NCBI GenBank assembly: GCA_913055735.1
Contig: CAJXKD010000001.1
Location: 930,001 to 994,000 of the forward strand
From: an uncultured Rhodospirillales bacterium
GTDB taxonomy: Bacteria > Pseudomonadota > Alphaproteobacteria > Rhodospirillales > UBA2165
DNA length: 64,000 bases
Reading direction: 5' to 3'
Shown: piece by piece, positions 19,232 through 27,551 of the stretch
Position numbering within the stretch: the first letter of the stretch is position 1
Layout: the number at the start of each line of letters is the position of its first letter
Program-made: the position numbers and the translations under genes
The notes under the pieces: generated by a model
What the model was told of the DNA's origin: nothing
Database searches by the model: none
Seen by the model: only the letters and a program-made list of their open reading frames with translations

Positions 19232-20697
19232 AACTGCTCGAGCCGCTTGACATCAATGGCATGCGACTCCCCAACCGGGTGCTCGTCCCGGCCATGGTTA
19301 CCCGGCTGTCGGGCGAGGATGGCTACGTCAATCAGGATATCATCGACCGGTACGTCCGCTATGCGGCGGGCGAGATCGGCCTGATCGTCGTCGAGGCCAT
19401 GGCCGTCCACACGGCCAAATCCGGGCCGCTCCTGCGGATCAGCGATGACGCGTTCATCCCCGGCCATCAGGAGTTGACGAAACGGGTTCACGATACGTCG
19501 GGCTCCAAGATCGTTCCCCAAATCATCCATTTCATGAAAGTCGCCCGATCCGGCTGGCGACAAACCATCGACAGCCTAAGTCACGCAGACATCGACCAGA
19601 TCGTCGACGAATTCGGCGCCGCGGCGGCGCGGGCCCGCGAAGCCGGCTATGACGGCGTCGAACTGCATTCCGCCCATGCTTATACACTGTCGTCATTCGT
19701 CTCGCGGCTCAATCCACGCGCGGACGAATACAGCGGCAAGACGCTGGAGAACCGTCTGCGCATGTTCGGCCGGGTCATGGCGCGGGTACGCGAATGCGTG
19801 GGCACCGATTTTCCGGTGGGCGCGCGTTTCCTCGCAGAGGAGTGCATTAAGGACGGCTACACGGTCGAGGATGCCAAACTCATCGCGCTGCGCATGGCGC
19901 AGTTGGGTGTCGATTACATCTCGCTGTCCGTCGGCGGCAAATTCGAGGACGCGGTCCACCGGGAGGGTGAGCCCCTGTATCCTTATACCGGCTATTCCGG
20001 CGACCGGTGCATGCCGGGGGATTGGTACAGCGGCCTTCCCCACGCCCACCTCGTGGCGGAAATAAAAAAATTCGTCAACGACCACGGGTTCACGGTACCC
20101 GTCGTCTCGGTCGGCAAGATCTCTGACCCTGCCGATGCCGAGCAACTCCTGGCCGACGGCAAGGCCGACATCATCGGGATGGCCCGCCAAAACCTCGCGG
20201 ATCCCGATTGGATCAAGAAGGTGCGCGAAGGCCGCGAGGATCAGATCATTCGCTGCATCTGGTGCAACGTGTGCAAGCAACTGGACGAAAATTTCAAGGA
20301 AGTGAATTGCTTCCTATGGCCCAAGGGCATGCGTCAGGCCCCGGCCGATTTGCCCGATGCCGAAGCACCGCTGTGGCCGGATAAAGGCGCAAATCTCGGT
20401 GTTGCCTTGGGCGAGGACGGTGCCGCGCGGCTGACCTGGGACGGGGCGCACGGCGATATTGCGGGCTACGATGTTTACCGCGCCGACGATGACGGCACCG
20501 TCAAATGCATCGAAGCGGTTAAGGGAAAACGCTTCGTCGACAAGACGATCCTTGGTGGACGTAAGCATGTCTACTACGTACGCGCTTTTTCGCCGGGCGG
20601 GGTCGCGTCCGTGCCATCTAACAGCGTCACCCTCGAACCGCCGCTGCCCGATTTCTCATCGGCACCCGTATCCCCCCCTGCGACCGCGGAACCATAA
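19228..20697 (+). CDS. NADH:flavin oxidoreductase (old yellow enzyme family) with Fe-S cysteine cluster and C-terminal fibronectin III-like domain
   Basis: Residues 1-350 form the FMN-binding TIM barrel of the 2,4-dienoyl-CoA reductase/OYE branch (GMRLPNRVLVPAM, the catalytic-region EAGYDGVELHSAHAYTLSSFVSRLNPR, phosphate loop segment ADIIGMARQNLADPD). A cysteine cluster follows, spaced C-x2-C-x2-C-x11-C, resembling the [4Fe-4S] site of dienoyl-CoA reductases, where the spacing is usually C-x2-C-x3-C-x11-C. The Rossmann domains of those enzymes are missing. Instead residues from about 395 to 475 look like a fibronectin type III fold (ARLTWDGAHGDIAGYDVYRA, YYVRAFSPGGVASVPS). It overlaps marR by 4 bases and precedes the ligase by 2 bp, so it probably reduces a CoA-activated aromatic or enoyl substrate. 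The substrate is unknown. Confidence 0.85.
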   Translation: MKLLEPLDINGMRLPNRVLVPAMVTRLSGEDGYVNQDIIDRYVRYAAGEIGLIVVEAMAVHTAKSGPLLRISDDAFIPGHQELTKRVHDTSGSKIVPQIIHFMKVARSGWRQTIDSLSHADIDQIVDEFGAAAARAREAGYDGVELHSAHAYTLSSFVSRLNPRADEYSGKTLENRLRMFGRVMARVRECVGTDFPVGARFLAEECIKDGYTVEDAKLIALRMAQLGVDYISLSVGGKFEDAVHREGEPLYPYTGYSGDRCMPGDWYSGLPHAHLVAEIKKFVNDHGFTVPVVSVGKISDPADAEQLLADGKADIIGMARQNLADPDWIKKVREGREDQIIRCIWCNVCKQLDENFKEVNCFLWPKGMRQAPADLPDAEAPLWPDKGANLGVALGEDGAARLTWDGAHGDIAGYDVYRADDDGTVKCIEAVKGKRFVDKTILGGRKHVYYVRAFSPGGVASVPSNSVTLEPPLPDFSSAPVSPPATAEP

Positions 20698-20699
20698 CC

Positions 20700-22358
20700 A
20701 TGATCGAACCTGGAAACGTCCCCACCGCGCATCTCGACACCTTCGCCCGCGACAAACTGCCGCCGCGCGACCTGTGGCCCGTGATGGATTACGGCGTGTT
20801 GCCCGAGTTGGCCGCCTACCCCGCCAGGCTCAACGTCGCGACGGCGCTTCTCGACGGCATGGTTACAGCCGGGCACCGCAATCGGCCCGTCTTGCATCTC
20901 GGCGATACCAGTTGGACCTATGGCGATTTACAAACGCGTGCCAACCAGATTGCGCGCGTGCTGGTCGAAGATATGGGGCTGGTGACGGGCAACCGGGTGT
21001 TGTTGCGCGGCGCCAATACGCCGATGCTGGTCGCCTGCTGGTTTGGTGTCCTCAAAGCCGGCGGCATTGCAGTCACCACCATGCCCCTCTTGCGCGCCCG
21101 CGAGCTCGCCTATGTCGCCGAGCGCGCAGGTGTCACCCATGCCCTGTGCCAGGCAGATTTGGCGGATGAATTGGAAGGCGCGCGTGATCTCGCGCCGCAC
21201 ATGGCCGAGATCAAATTGTTTTCTCCCGTCGGCGACGGCAACGCCTCCCTCGAAACGGCGATGACGGACAAACCCTCGGACTTCCCCACCGTTGACACGG
21301 CGGCGGACGATGTCGCGCTCATCGCCTTCACCTCGGGCTCTACGGGCGGCGCCAAAGGAACCGTTCACTTCCACCGCGACGTGCTCGCAAGTTGCGATTG
21401 CTTCCCCCGCCACATCGGAAAGATAACGCCCTATGACGTCGTTACCGGCACGCCACCGTTGGCGTTTACTTTCGGCCTCGGCGGCCTGACTGTCTTTCCC
21501 ATGCGATTCGGCGCCTCTACCCGGTTCCTGACCTCGCCTGCGCCGGACGACGTGCTCGATACCATCGCCCGGTACGGCGTCACGCAGATCTACACGGCGC
21601 CCACCGCCTATCGGGTCATGGCCGATCTCGTGGATAACTATGATATTTCTTCGCTGCGCCAGGGCGTGTCGGCAGGCGAAACCTTGCCGGCAGCAACCTG
21701 GGACGCCTTTCATGAGGCCACGGGCCTGCGCCTCATCGACGGCCTTGGCGCCACCGAGATGTTTCACATTTTCATCTCCGCGACGCCGGAGAACATGCGC
21801 AGCGGCCGGACCGGCCGAGCAATCCCGGGCTATCAGGCACGTGTCGTCGATGACGCCGGCAACGACGTGGTGCCGGGGACGCCCGGACAATTGGCCGTGC
21901 GCGGCCCCACCGGGTGCCGCTACCTCGACGATATCGAACGACAGAAGATCTATGTTCGCGACGGCTGGAACTATCCCGGGGACGTCTATGAAATGGATGA
22001 TGACGGCTATTTCCGCTACGTCGCGCGGGCCGACGATATGATCATCTCGGCGGGCTACAATATTTCCGGCCCGGAGGTAGAAAGCGTGCTGCTGGAACAT
22101 CCGGCGGTGGCCGAATGCGCCGTGGTCGCGGCGCCTGATCCCGAACGCACCAATATCGTCAAGGCGTTCATCGTGCCGCGGCCCGACGCCAATTGCGATG
22201 AGGAAACGGTCAAAACCTTGCAGGATTTCGTCAAATCCCGTATCGCGCCCTACAAATATCCGCGGGCGGTCGAGTTCGTCAGCGAACTTCCCAAGACCCA
22301 AACAGGCAAAGTACAGCGCTTCAAACTGCGCCAGCAGGAAACCGCAAAAGCCGGCTAA
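20700..22358 (+). CDS. Aryl-CoA ligase, probably benzoate or 2-aminobenzoate-CoA ligase
   Basis: An acyl-adenylate-forming enzyme of 552 residues that should activate an aromatic carboxylate with ATP and CoA. Motifs seen: the P-loop TSGSTGGAKGTVHFH, the A5-like motif GLGATEMFHIFIS, the hinge aspartate region YFRYVARADDMIISAGYNISGPEVE, and the catalytic lysine in PKTQTGKVQRFKLR. The ATEMFHIF active-site segment and overall length match the benzoate/2-aminobenzoate-CoA ligase group rather than fatty acyl ligases. The operon with a MarR regulator and an OYE-like reductase fits degradation of an aromatic acid through CoA thioesters; the genuine substrate is inferred. Confidence 0.88.
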   Translation: MIEPGNVPTAHLDTFARDKLPPRDLWPVMDYGVLPELAAYPARLNVATALLDGMVTAGHRNRPVLHLGDTSWTYGDLQTRANQIARVLVEDMGLVTGNRVLLRGANTPMLVACWFGVLKAGGIAVTTMPLLRARELAYVAERAGVTHALCQADLADELEGARDLAPHMAEIKLFSPVGDGNASLETAMTDKPSDFPTVDTAADDVALIAFTSGSTGGAKGTVHFHRDVLASCDCFPRHIGKITPYDVVTGTPPLAFTFGLGGLTVFPMRFGASTRFLTSPAPDDVLDTIARYGVTQIYTAPTAYRVMADLVDNYDISSLRQGVSAGETLPAATWDAFHEATGLRLIDGLGATEMFHIFISATPENMRSGRTGRAIPGYQARVVDDAGNDVVPGTPGQLAVRGPTGCRYLDDIERQKIYVRDGWNYPGDVYEMDDDGYFRYVARADDMIISAGYNISGPEVESVLLEHPAVAECAVVAAPDPERTNIVKAFIVPRPDANCDEETVKTLQDFVKSRIAPYKYPRAVEFVSELPKTQTGKVQRFKLRQQETAKAG

Positions 22359-22421
22359 CCGCCCGACGCTCCTTGCATGACGGGTATCGCGCCGGTGATT
22401 GAGACAATCGCCAGTGCACAA

Positions 22422-22448
22422 AGAAAAACCGCCGCCCTTTCGGACGGC
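22422..22448 (-). terminator. Terminator downstream of the DUF1127 gene
   Basis: GCCGCCC (22431-22437) and GGACGGC (22442-22448) form a 7-bp stem with a TTTC loop. On the minus strand it is followed by GG and then TTTTTC, 55 bp past the DUF1127 stop. Confidence 0.75.
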
Positions 22449-22504
22449 AGGCTTTCGCAACAGATACTTTTGGTCGGCCGAAAATCGGCCTGAAAATCAC
22501 GCGG

Positions 22505-22894
22505 TTAAGCGGCGATCGACTTTCCCCGATCGTTCGAGGGCGTGCCAACGCCGGCGGCCGCAACATGGCCGGTAACCGAGACCACACTGTGGTCGTCGCG
22601 GCGCTTGACCATTGTCCGGTAGACATGGCCAGGAATGTCGCTGCGGGTCAAACCGATATCGGCCAACTCGCGGTCGGAAAGACGGGACAGTTCTTCAGTG
22701 GCGCGAACCGCGGCCACAGCACCGACGATGGGATCAACAATAACCGTCTTCACCCCCGTCGAAACCGCCCGGACCAGCCGAGCGAAGAACCCGAAAATGA
22801 CCTCGGCTTGTTCGGCCCGGGCCTTCCGGATCATTTCGTCGACTTCGGCTCGGTCGAGAACCGACATGTCGTTTTTATAAAATTCGTTATTCAT
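22505..22894 (-). CDS. DUF1127 domain protein
   Basis: About 130 residues. The central segment ATEELSRLSDRELADIGLTRSDIPGHVYR is a clear DUF1127 motif, found in small, often Arg-rich proteins of alphaproteobacteria, some of which bind RNA or affect phosphate and stress responses. Here the domain is preceded by a helical N-terminus (SVLDRAEVDEMIRKARAEQAEVIFGFFARLVRAV), making the protein longer than the common 50-70 residue members and similar to the YjiS-type proteins with a hydrophobic helix. The ATG at 22894 has AGGAG 12 bases upstream; a TTG further up is unlikely. Monocistronic, with its own terminator. Confidence 0.85.
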   Translation of the reverse strand: MNNEFYKNDMSVLDRAEVDEMIRKARAEQAEVIFGFFARLVRAVSTGVKTVIVDPIVGAVAAVRATEELSRLSDRELADIGLTRSDIPGHVYRTMVKRRDDHSVVSVTGHVAAAGVGTPSNDRGKSIAA

Positions 22895-23097
22895 GGGACT
22901 AGCGTACTCCTTAGCTCGTTTGGTGGCTTGGTAGCTGGAGTTCAATATAGGGGCGATACCTCACTCTACTAGTCGGATAATAAGCAAATAAGCCATGCTC
23001 TTTTTGCATAGCAAAATTAGGCTTCTGGAAAGGATTTTCTAGGAAAACAGCGGGTTTTCGCGAAACCCGGGGGGCAGATTTACCGTGGAAAGTAGTG

Positions 23098-23925
23098 TTA
23101 TTTGGCGCTGATTCGCGTTGGATGGGCCGCCCGGTACCCCAGCGCATTGCTGATACGCCCGGCAAAAGTGGCGGCAACCTTGCCCAGAATCTCCTCCCGT
23201 TCCGGGCGGTAGCGCGCTTCGGGCAGTGAAACCGTGAAGCTCCCCATCACCGAGCCGCAAGCGCCGAAGATCGGCGAAGAAAAGGCCGCAATCCCGGGCG
23301 CCCTGTGCCCTACGGAGTGGGCATACCCCTTCTTCCGGACGGTCTCCAGCACCCGCATCAACACCTGGAAATCGGGCAATTGCTGGTCTCTTCGCGGCAC
23401 CGACGCCGCCGCGTCGTAGATCTGGCGGACATCTTCTTCCGGCAAGAATGCAAGAATCGCATATCCCGTTGCCCCCTTGAGCATCGACCAGCGCCGATAC
23501 CTGGGCGGCGCCAGGTCAAATTGCTGGCTCGCCTTCAGGGTTTCAACCACCATCATGCATCCCTCCGACGGAAGATACATGTTGAGCATGCAAAATTCGT
23601 CACAGGCCTCCACCAACTGGCGCATATAAGGCAGCGCCACCTTCGGCAGTTGGGTCTTGTTGACCACCAGCGCCCCCAGCCGGAAAAGCTCTGCCCCGGC
23701 GCGATAGGTCGGTGCGTTGGGATTCCGCTCGATAAGCCCCTGATCTATAAGCAAATGTAGAAGACGGTGAACCGTGCTCGGCGCCAGCGATAGGCGCTCT
23801 GCGATCTCTTTGATGCAAATGTCATCGCTGGCTTCGGCGACGCAGCGCAGAACGTTGGCGGCACGGGCAACCGTGCCCATGCTGCCGCCATCCATGTCCC
23901 GCGATAGAACGCCGTTTTTCAGCAT
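23098..23925 (-). CDS. IclR-family transcriptional regulator
   Basis: About 275 residues. The N-terminal winged helix-turn-helix is at about residues 20-75 (ICIKEIAERLSLAPSTVHRLLHLLIDQGLIER), and the C-terminal effector-binding GAF-like domain includes LPSEGCMMVVETL, GATGYAILAFLPEED and the conserved end GYAHSVGHRAPGIAAFSSPIF. The ATG at 23925 has GAGGG four bases upstream and is preferred over a GTG ten codons further up. The adjacent GMC oxidoreductase, on the same strand but upstream of it with 290 bp between, is the most likely target, as IclR proteins usually control neighbouring catabolic genes. The effector is unknown. Confidence 0.92.
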   Translation of the reverse strand: MLKNGVLSRDMDGGSMGTVARAANVLRCVAEASDDICIKEIAERLSLAPSTVHRLLHLLIDQGLIERNPNAPTYRAGAELFRLGALVVNKTQLPKVALPYMRQLVEACDEFCMLNMYLPSEGCMMVVETLKASQQFDLAPPRYRRWSMLKGATGYAILAFLPEEDVRQIYDAAASVPRRDQQLPDFQVLMRVLETVRKKGYAHSVGHRAPGIAAFSSPIFGACGSVMGSFTVSLPEARYRPEREEILGKVAATFAGRISNALGYRAAHPTRISAK

Positions 23926-24215
23926 CGCACCCTCATGCAGCGCCGCCCGCCGCACAAGTGAGAGCAGAAACGTTCCGTGGCAAAGCCTTCAATGGCCTCA
24001 TAATTCCATCAATATCCCTAGCGATACGGGCAAAATCCGCAATTCAGGCGGCACTTAATGGGCATTTCAGCCCGATTATTTCTTCCCGTTTTCTGGGAGA
24101 TACGTACAAATTTGCCCCCCCGTGGTCAAGAATCGAAAGGTTAACAGAATACGGCGCCAAATAAGTACACAAATTTTATGGTTTTTGTCCTGAAAACGGC
24201 GGTTCGGGGCACCCA

Positions 24216-25838
24216 TTAAATGTCAGCAGCGGGGAGCGGCGACCGGCCCCGCAAGATGTCAGAGGCCTTTTCGGCGATCATGATCGTCGGCGCATTGGTA
24301 TTCCCGCCCGGCACGGTCGGCATCACCGAGGCATCGATCACCCGCAAGCCGTCGACGCCGCGCACCTTTAACTCCGGATCGACGACAGAACCCTCATCGA
24401 CCCCCATACGGCAGGTCCCGATCGGATGAAAGATGGTCGAAGATTGCGCACGGATAAACTTGTCGAGCTCATCGTCCGTCTGACAGGCCGCGCTAGGGTC
24501 GACCTCATTGCCGACATAGTTGGTCAACGGTTCCGTCGCCATGATCTTGCGCGCTGTTTTGATACCGCTGCGCAAGGTGATGAGATCGGCGGCGGACGAC
24601 AGAAAATTGTTGAAGATAACCGGCGGATCGTCGGGATTAGCCGACCGTAGCGTCACCTTGCCCCGGCTTTCCGGATGCAGATCGATGATCCGGCAGGTCA
24701 TATGGGGTCCCTTGGGTTTGCGGAGTCCCGGGAACCATACTTCCGCGTCAGGCGCCACCGGGGCCAGCAGATATTGAATGTCGGGCCGTTCGAGACCGGG
24801 ACGGGTTCGCAGGAAGCCCATGCTCGCCAACGGCAAGCCCGCGGCGATACCCTTGCCGGTCAATCCCCATTGGATCATCGACAAGGCCAGCCGGTCTAAC
24901 CGAAGCTCGCGTTCAAACGAAATCTCGGGACTGCACGCGAAGAAAATTCCGACCGCTAAATGATCCTGCAGGTTCTTGCCCACGGCAGGTAAATCGGCGC
25001 GCGCTTCGATCCCGTGTTCACGGAGCTCGTCCGCCGGACCGATACCGGACAGCATCAGAAGCTGCGGCGAGTTGATGGCCCCGCCGGACAAAATTACTTC
25101 CCGCTCGGCACGAACCTCCTGCATTTGACCCCGCCGCCGGTAGGCGAGACCCACGGCACGACCGTTTTCGAACACGATGTTGGATGCCAATGCTTCCGTC
25201 TCGACGGTGAGGTTCGGTCTCGAGAGGACCGGCCGCAAAAAGGCACGCGCGGTGCTCGATCGTTTTCCGTCACCGATGGAATAGTCGGGAATGCCGAAGC
25301 CTTCAGGGGTAGCGCCATGCACATCGTCCGTGCCGTTGAAACCGGCATTCTCGGCTGCCTTTGTCACGGCGTTGTAGATTTTCCGGTTTACCTTGTAGGG
25401 GGTCACCTGCAGCGGGCCCGAGCCACCATGGTAGGTGGTTTCCCCGCGCGAATCGGTTTCCGCGCGCTTGAAGTAAGGCAGCACGTCGGCGTAGCCCCAG
25501 CCCTGCAGCCCCATCTGCCGCCACTGATCGTAGTCGGCGGGATGACCGCGCGAATAGACCATGCCATTGATCGACGACGAGCCCCCGACAACCTTGCCCC
25601 GCGGCACCGCGATCGGCCGATTATCGAGGTGAGGCTCGGGCTCGCTCATATAGTTCCAATTGAACCGCGGTTCGAACCACATCCGCTTGCTGGCCAACGG
25701 CAGCTTCAGGAAAAAGCTCCGGTCCCAATCGCCCGCTTCGAGCACAAGGACGGACACGTCCTTATCGGCGGTCAGCCGATTGGCCAAAACGCACCCGGCC
25801 GATCCCGCACCGACGATGATGTAGTCGTAGCTCCGCAT
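24216..25838 (-). CDS. GMC-family FAD-dependent oxidoreductase (choline dehydrogenase-like)
   Basis: An alcohol dehydrogenase/oxidase of 540 residues in the glucose-methanol-choline family. The FAD-binding GxGxxG is at the N-terminus ([17 protein letters not shown]). GMC signature 1 lies around [24 protein letters not shown], signature 2 is [16 protein letters not shown], and the catalytic His is in the C-terminal HPIGTCRMG with a second basic residue in the [15 protein letters not shown] segment. No signal peptide. GGGGGA lies four bases before the ATG. Without betaine aldehyde dehydrogenase or betI beside it, it should not be called betA; the alcohol substrate is unknown. The neighbouring IclR gene suggests inducible catabolic use. 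Confidence 0.9.
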   Translation of the reverse strand: MRSYDYIIVGAGSAGCVLANRLTADKDVSVLVLEAGDWDRSFFLKLPLASKRMWFEPRFNWNYMSEPEPHLDNRPIAVPRGKVVGGSSSINGMVYSRGHPADYDQWRQMGLQGWGYADVLPYFKRAETDSRGETTYHGGSGPLQVTPYKVNRKIYNAVTKAAENAGFNGTDDVHGATPEGFGIPDYSIGDGKRSSTARAFLRPVLSRPNLTVETEALASNIVFENGRAVGLAYRRRGQMQEVRAEREVILSGGAINSPQLLMLSGIGPADELREHGIEARADLPAVGKNLQDHLAVGIFFACSPEISFERELRLDRLALSMIQWGLTGKGIAAGLPLASMGFLRTRPGLERPDIQYLLAPVAPDAEVWFPGLRKPKGPHMTCRIIDLHPESRGKVTLRSANPDDPPVIFNNFLSSAADLITLRSGIKTARKIMATEPLTNYVGNEVDPSAACQTDDELDKFIRAQSSTIFHPIGTCRMGVDEGSVVDPELKVRGVDGLRVIDASVMPTVPGGNTNAPTIMIAEKASDILRGRSPLPAADI

Positions 25839-26033
25839 TCCATCCCCCTGCTTACAGTCGACTTTTTGTCGTCCTTACGATTATACCGGCGCGGGCGGCT
25901 TGGCCATACATAGCGGTCGAACTTGTCCGCGGCCGGTGGGAATTATTCCCCACAGCCGACCCACTGAAGGCTTGGCCACCGGCGCCGATCATGGGAATTT
26001 GTCGGTCAACAACAAACCCGCAGGGAGTGACAT

Positions 26034-26867
26034 ATGAGCGACCTCTCGGACCGCGCCGCCACCCGTTTCGGAATTTCAATCAGCACGGGAGAAGACCTTC
26101 CGGAGAACGGAACCCTGACCGGCATACTGGAGCGGCGAACTATTCGCCGGTACGCCGATCGTGCGGTGCCTGACGGCCTGCGCAAAATCCTGCTCGCCTG
26201 CGCCCAATCGGCCCCGGCCAAATCGGATCTTCAGCAGTACGCCATCATCGATATCACCGACGCCGATAGAAAACAGAAGGTCGCGGAGTTATCCGGCACC
26301 GCGTGGCTCGCAACCGCGCCGATCCTTTTGGTGTTTTGTGCCGACATCCGCCGCGCCCAACGGATTTGCGAAATGCGCGGCAAACCCTATGCCCAAAACA
26401 CGCTCGACAGTTTCATGAACGCGGTCATCGACGCCTCTCTTGCCTTCCAGAATTACGTTACGGCGGCGGAAGCGGCAGGGCTCGGTTGCTGTCCGATCAG
26501 TCAAGTTCGGCGTGACCTGGGATTGATGGCTGAATTGTGTGCTCTCCCCGACGGTGTGGTGCCCATCGCAGGGTTGGCCGCGGGATGGCCTGCGGAAGAA
26601 CGCGACGTCACGCTGCGCCTGCCGCCCGCCGTGGTCGTCCACGAGAACGCTTACGATGACACTCATCTGGCGGAAGAGATCGATGCCTACGATCAACGCC
26701 GCCACGCCCTCCGTCCAACGCCGCCTGATAAGCAGGCGCTCACCGACAAGTACGGTATCGCGGATTTCTATGGCTGGTCCGAAAACCAAGCACGCCGATT
26801 AAGCGTGCCTGATGGCCTGACCAACCTACGCACTTACCTGGAAAAGCACGGCTTTAACTTATGTTAA
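26034..26867 (+). CDS. Nitroreductase-family flavoprotein
   Basis: An FMN-dependent NAD(P)H oxidoreductase of 277 residues. The start of the fold, LERRTIRRYADRAVPDGLRKILLACAQSAPAKSDLQQYAII, matches the nitroreductase FMN-binding N-terminus. The central helix NAVIDASLAFQNYVTAAEAAGLGCCPISQVR and the segment VVPIAGLAAGWPAEERDVTLRLP, with its C-terminal arm, resemble the NfsA/FRP branch. A well-placed GGGAGT precedes the ATG. It is divergent from the GMC gene across 195 bp and stands alone. The physiological substrate (nitroaromatic, quinone or flavin) cannot be told. Confidence 0.9.
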   Translation: MSDLSDRAATRFGISISTGEDLPENGTLTGILERRTIRRYADRAVPDGLRKILLACAQSAPAKSDLQQYAIIDITDADRKQKVAELSGTAWLATAPILLVFCADIRRAQRICEMRGKPYAQNTLDSFMNAVIDASLAFQNYVTAAEAAGLGCCPISQVRRDLGLMAELCALPDGVVPIAGLAAGWPAEERDVTLRLPPAVVVHENAYDDTHLAEEIDAYDQRRHALRPTPPDKQALTDKYGIADFYGWSENQARRLSVPDGLTNLRTYLEKHGFNLC

Positions 26868-26999
26868 CGAGCCACCCCATCTCGTTCACACCAGTTATTT
26901 TCACATTAATTGAATGCAAATATCACATAAAAACGGGTCGTATAGGCTTACTATCGCAGTAAAAAGAAAGTAATTCTTACCTCTATATTGGAGGCGACG

Positions 27000-27551
27000 A
27001 TGAAAGGAATAATATTCAATGAATTCCTGGATATGGTCGAAGAAAAATTTTCTTTGGAAATTGCCGACCATATCATCGAGAACTCGAATCTCGGGTCCAA
27101 GGGAATTTATACGGCGGTAGGCACATACGATCATGGTGAGATCGTCCGGCTGGTACAGAATCTGAGTACCGCCGTCGGCGTAGATATTCCTAGTCTCCTG
27201 AAGATATTCGGCTTTCATTTGTTCGGCCGGTTCCACGCGACTTATCCCGAGCTGTTTGTTGGGATTAAGTGCCCCATCCAATTGCTGAGCAAGGTGGAAG
27301 GCGTCCTCCATATGGAGGTCAAAAAACTCTACATGGAAGCGTCCCTCCCGACCTTCGACTACGAAACTGTCGAGCCCAACAAACTGTCTTTCGTTTACGC
27401 CTCGCGTCATCCGTTCGCCGATCTCGCCGAAGGGCTCATTTGCGGATGCGTGGATCATTTCGACGCTGACATGGACATACTGCGTGAAGATCTCGGCGCC
27501 AAGGACGGCACCAGCGCGCGGTTCACGGTCGAGCGGAGGGCCCCGTCATGA
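27000..27551 (+). CDS. H-NOX (haem NO-binding) sensor protein
   Basis: A stand-alone haem-nitric oxide/oxygen binding domain of 183 residues that should bind NO at ferrous haem and control the partner kinase. Visible features: N-terminus MKGIIFNEFLDMVEE, proximal haem ligand His104 (VLHMEVKKLY), the conserved Pro117, and the Y-x-S part of the haem-propionate motif (Tyr133, Ser135). The Arg expected two residues after the Ser is His137 here. The position corresponding to the distal Tyr of oxygen-binding H-NOX proteins appears to be Leu142, which points to NO selectivity. GGAGG is five bases before the ATG. The stop overlaps the kinase start by 4 bp, a standard H-NOX/kinase coupling. Confidence 0.93.
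   Translation: MKGIIFNEFLDMVEEKFSLEIADHIIENSNLGSKGIYTAVGTYDHGEIVRLVQNLSTAVGVDIPSLLKIFGFHLFGRFHATYPELFVGIKCPIQLLSKVEGVLHMEVKKLYMEASLPTFDYETVEPNKLSFVYASRHPFADLAEGLICGCVDHFDADMDILREDLGAKDGTSARFTVERRAPS

Noticed and set aside
20928..22460. 510-residue open frame antisense to the aryl-CoA ligase
   Set aside because: Lies entirely over a clear adenylate-forming enzyme; the product shows no motif.
24216..25838. Assigning betA (choline dehydrogenase) to the GMC gene
   Set aside because: No betB or betI is nearby and the family covers many alcohols; a specific name is not supported.
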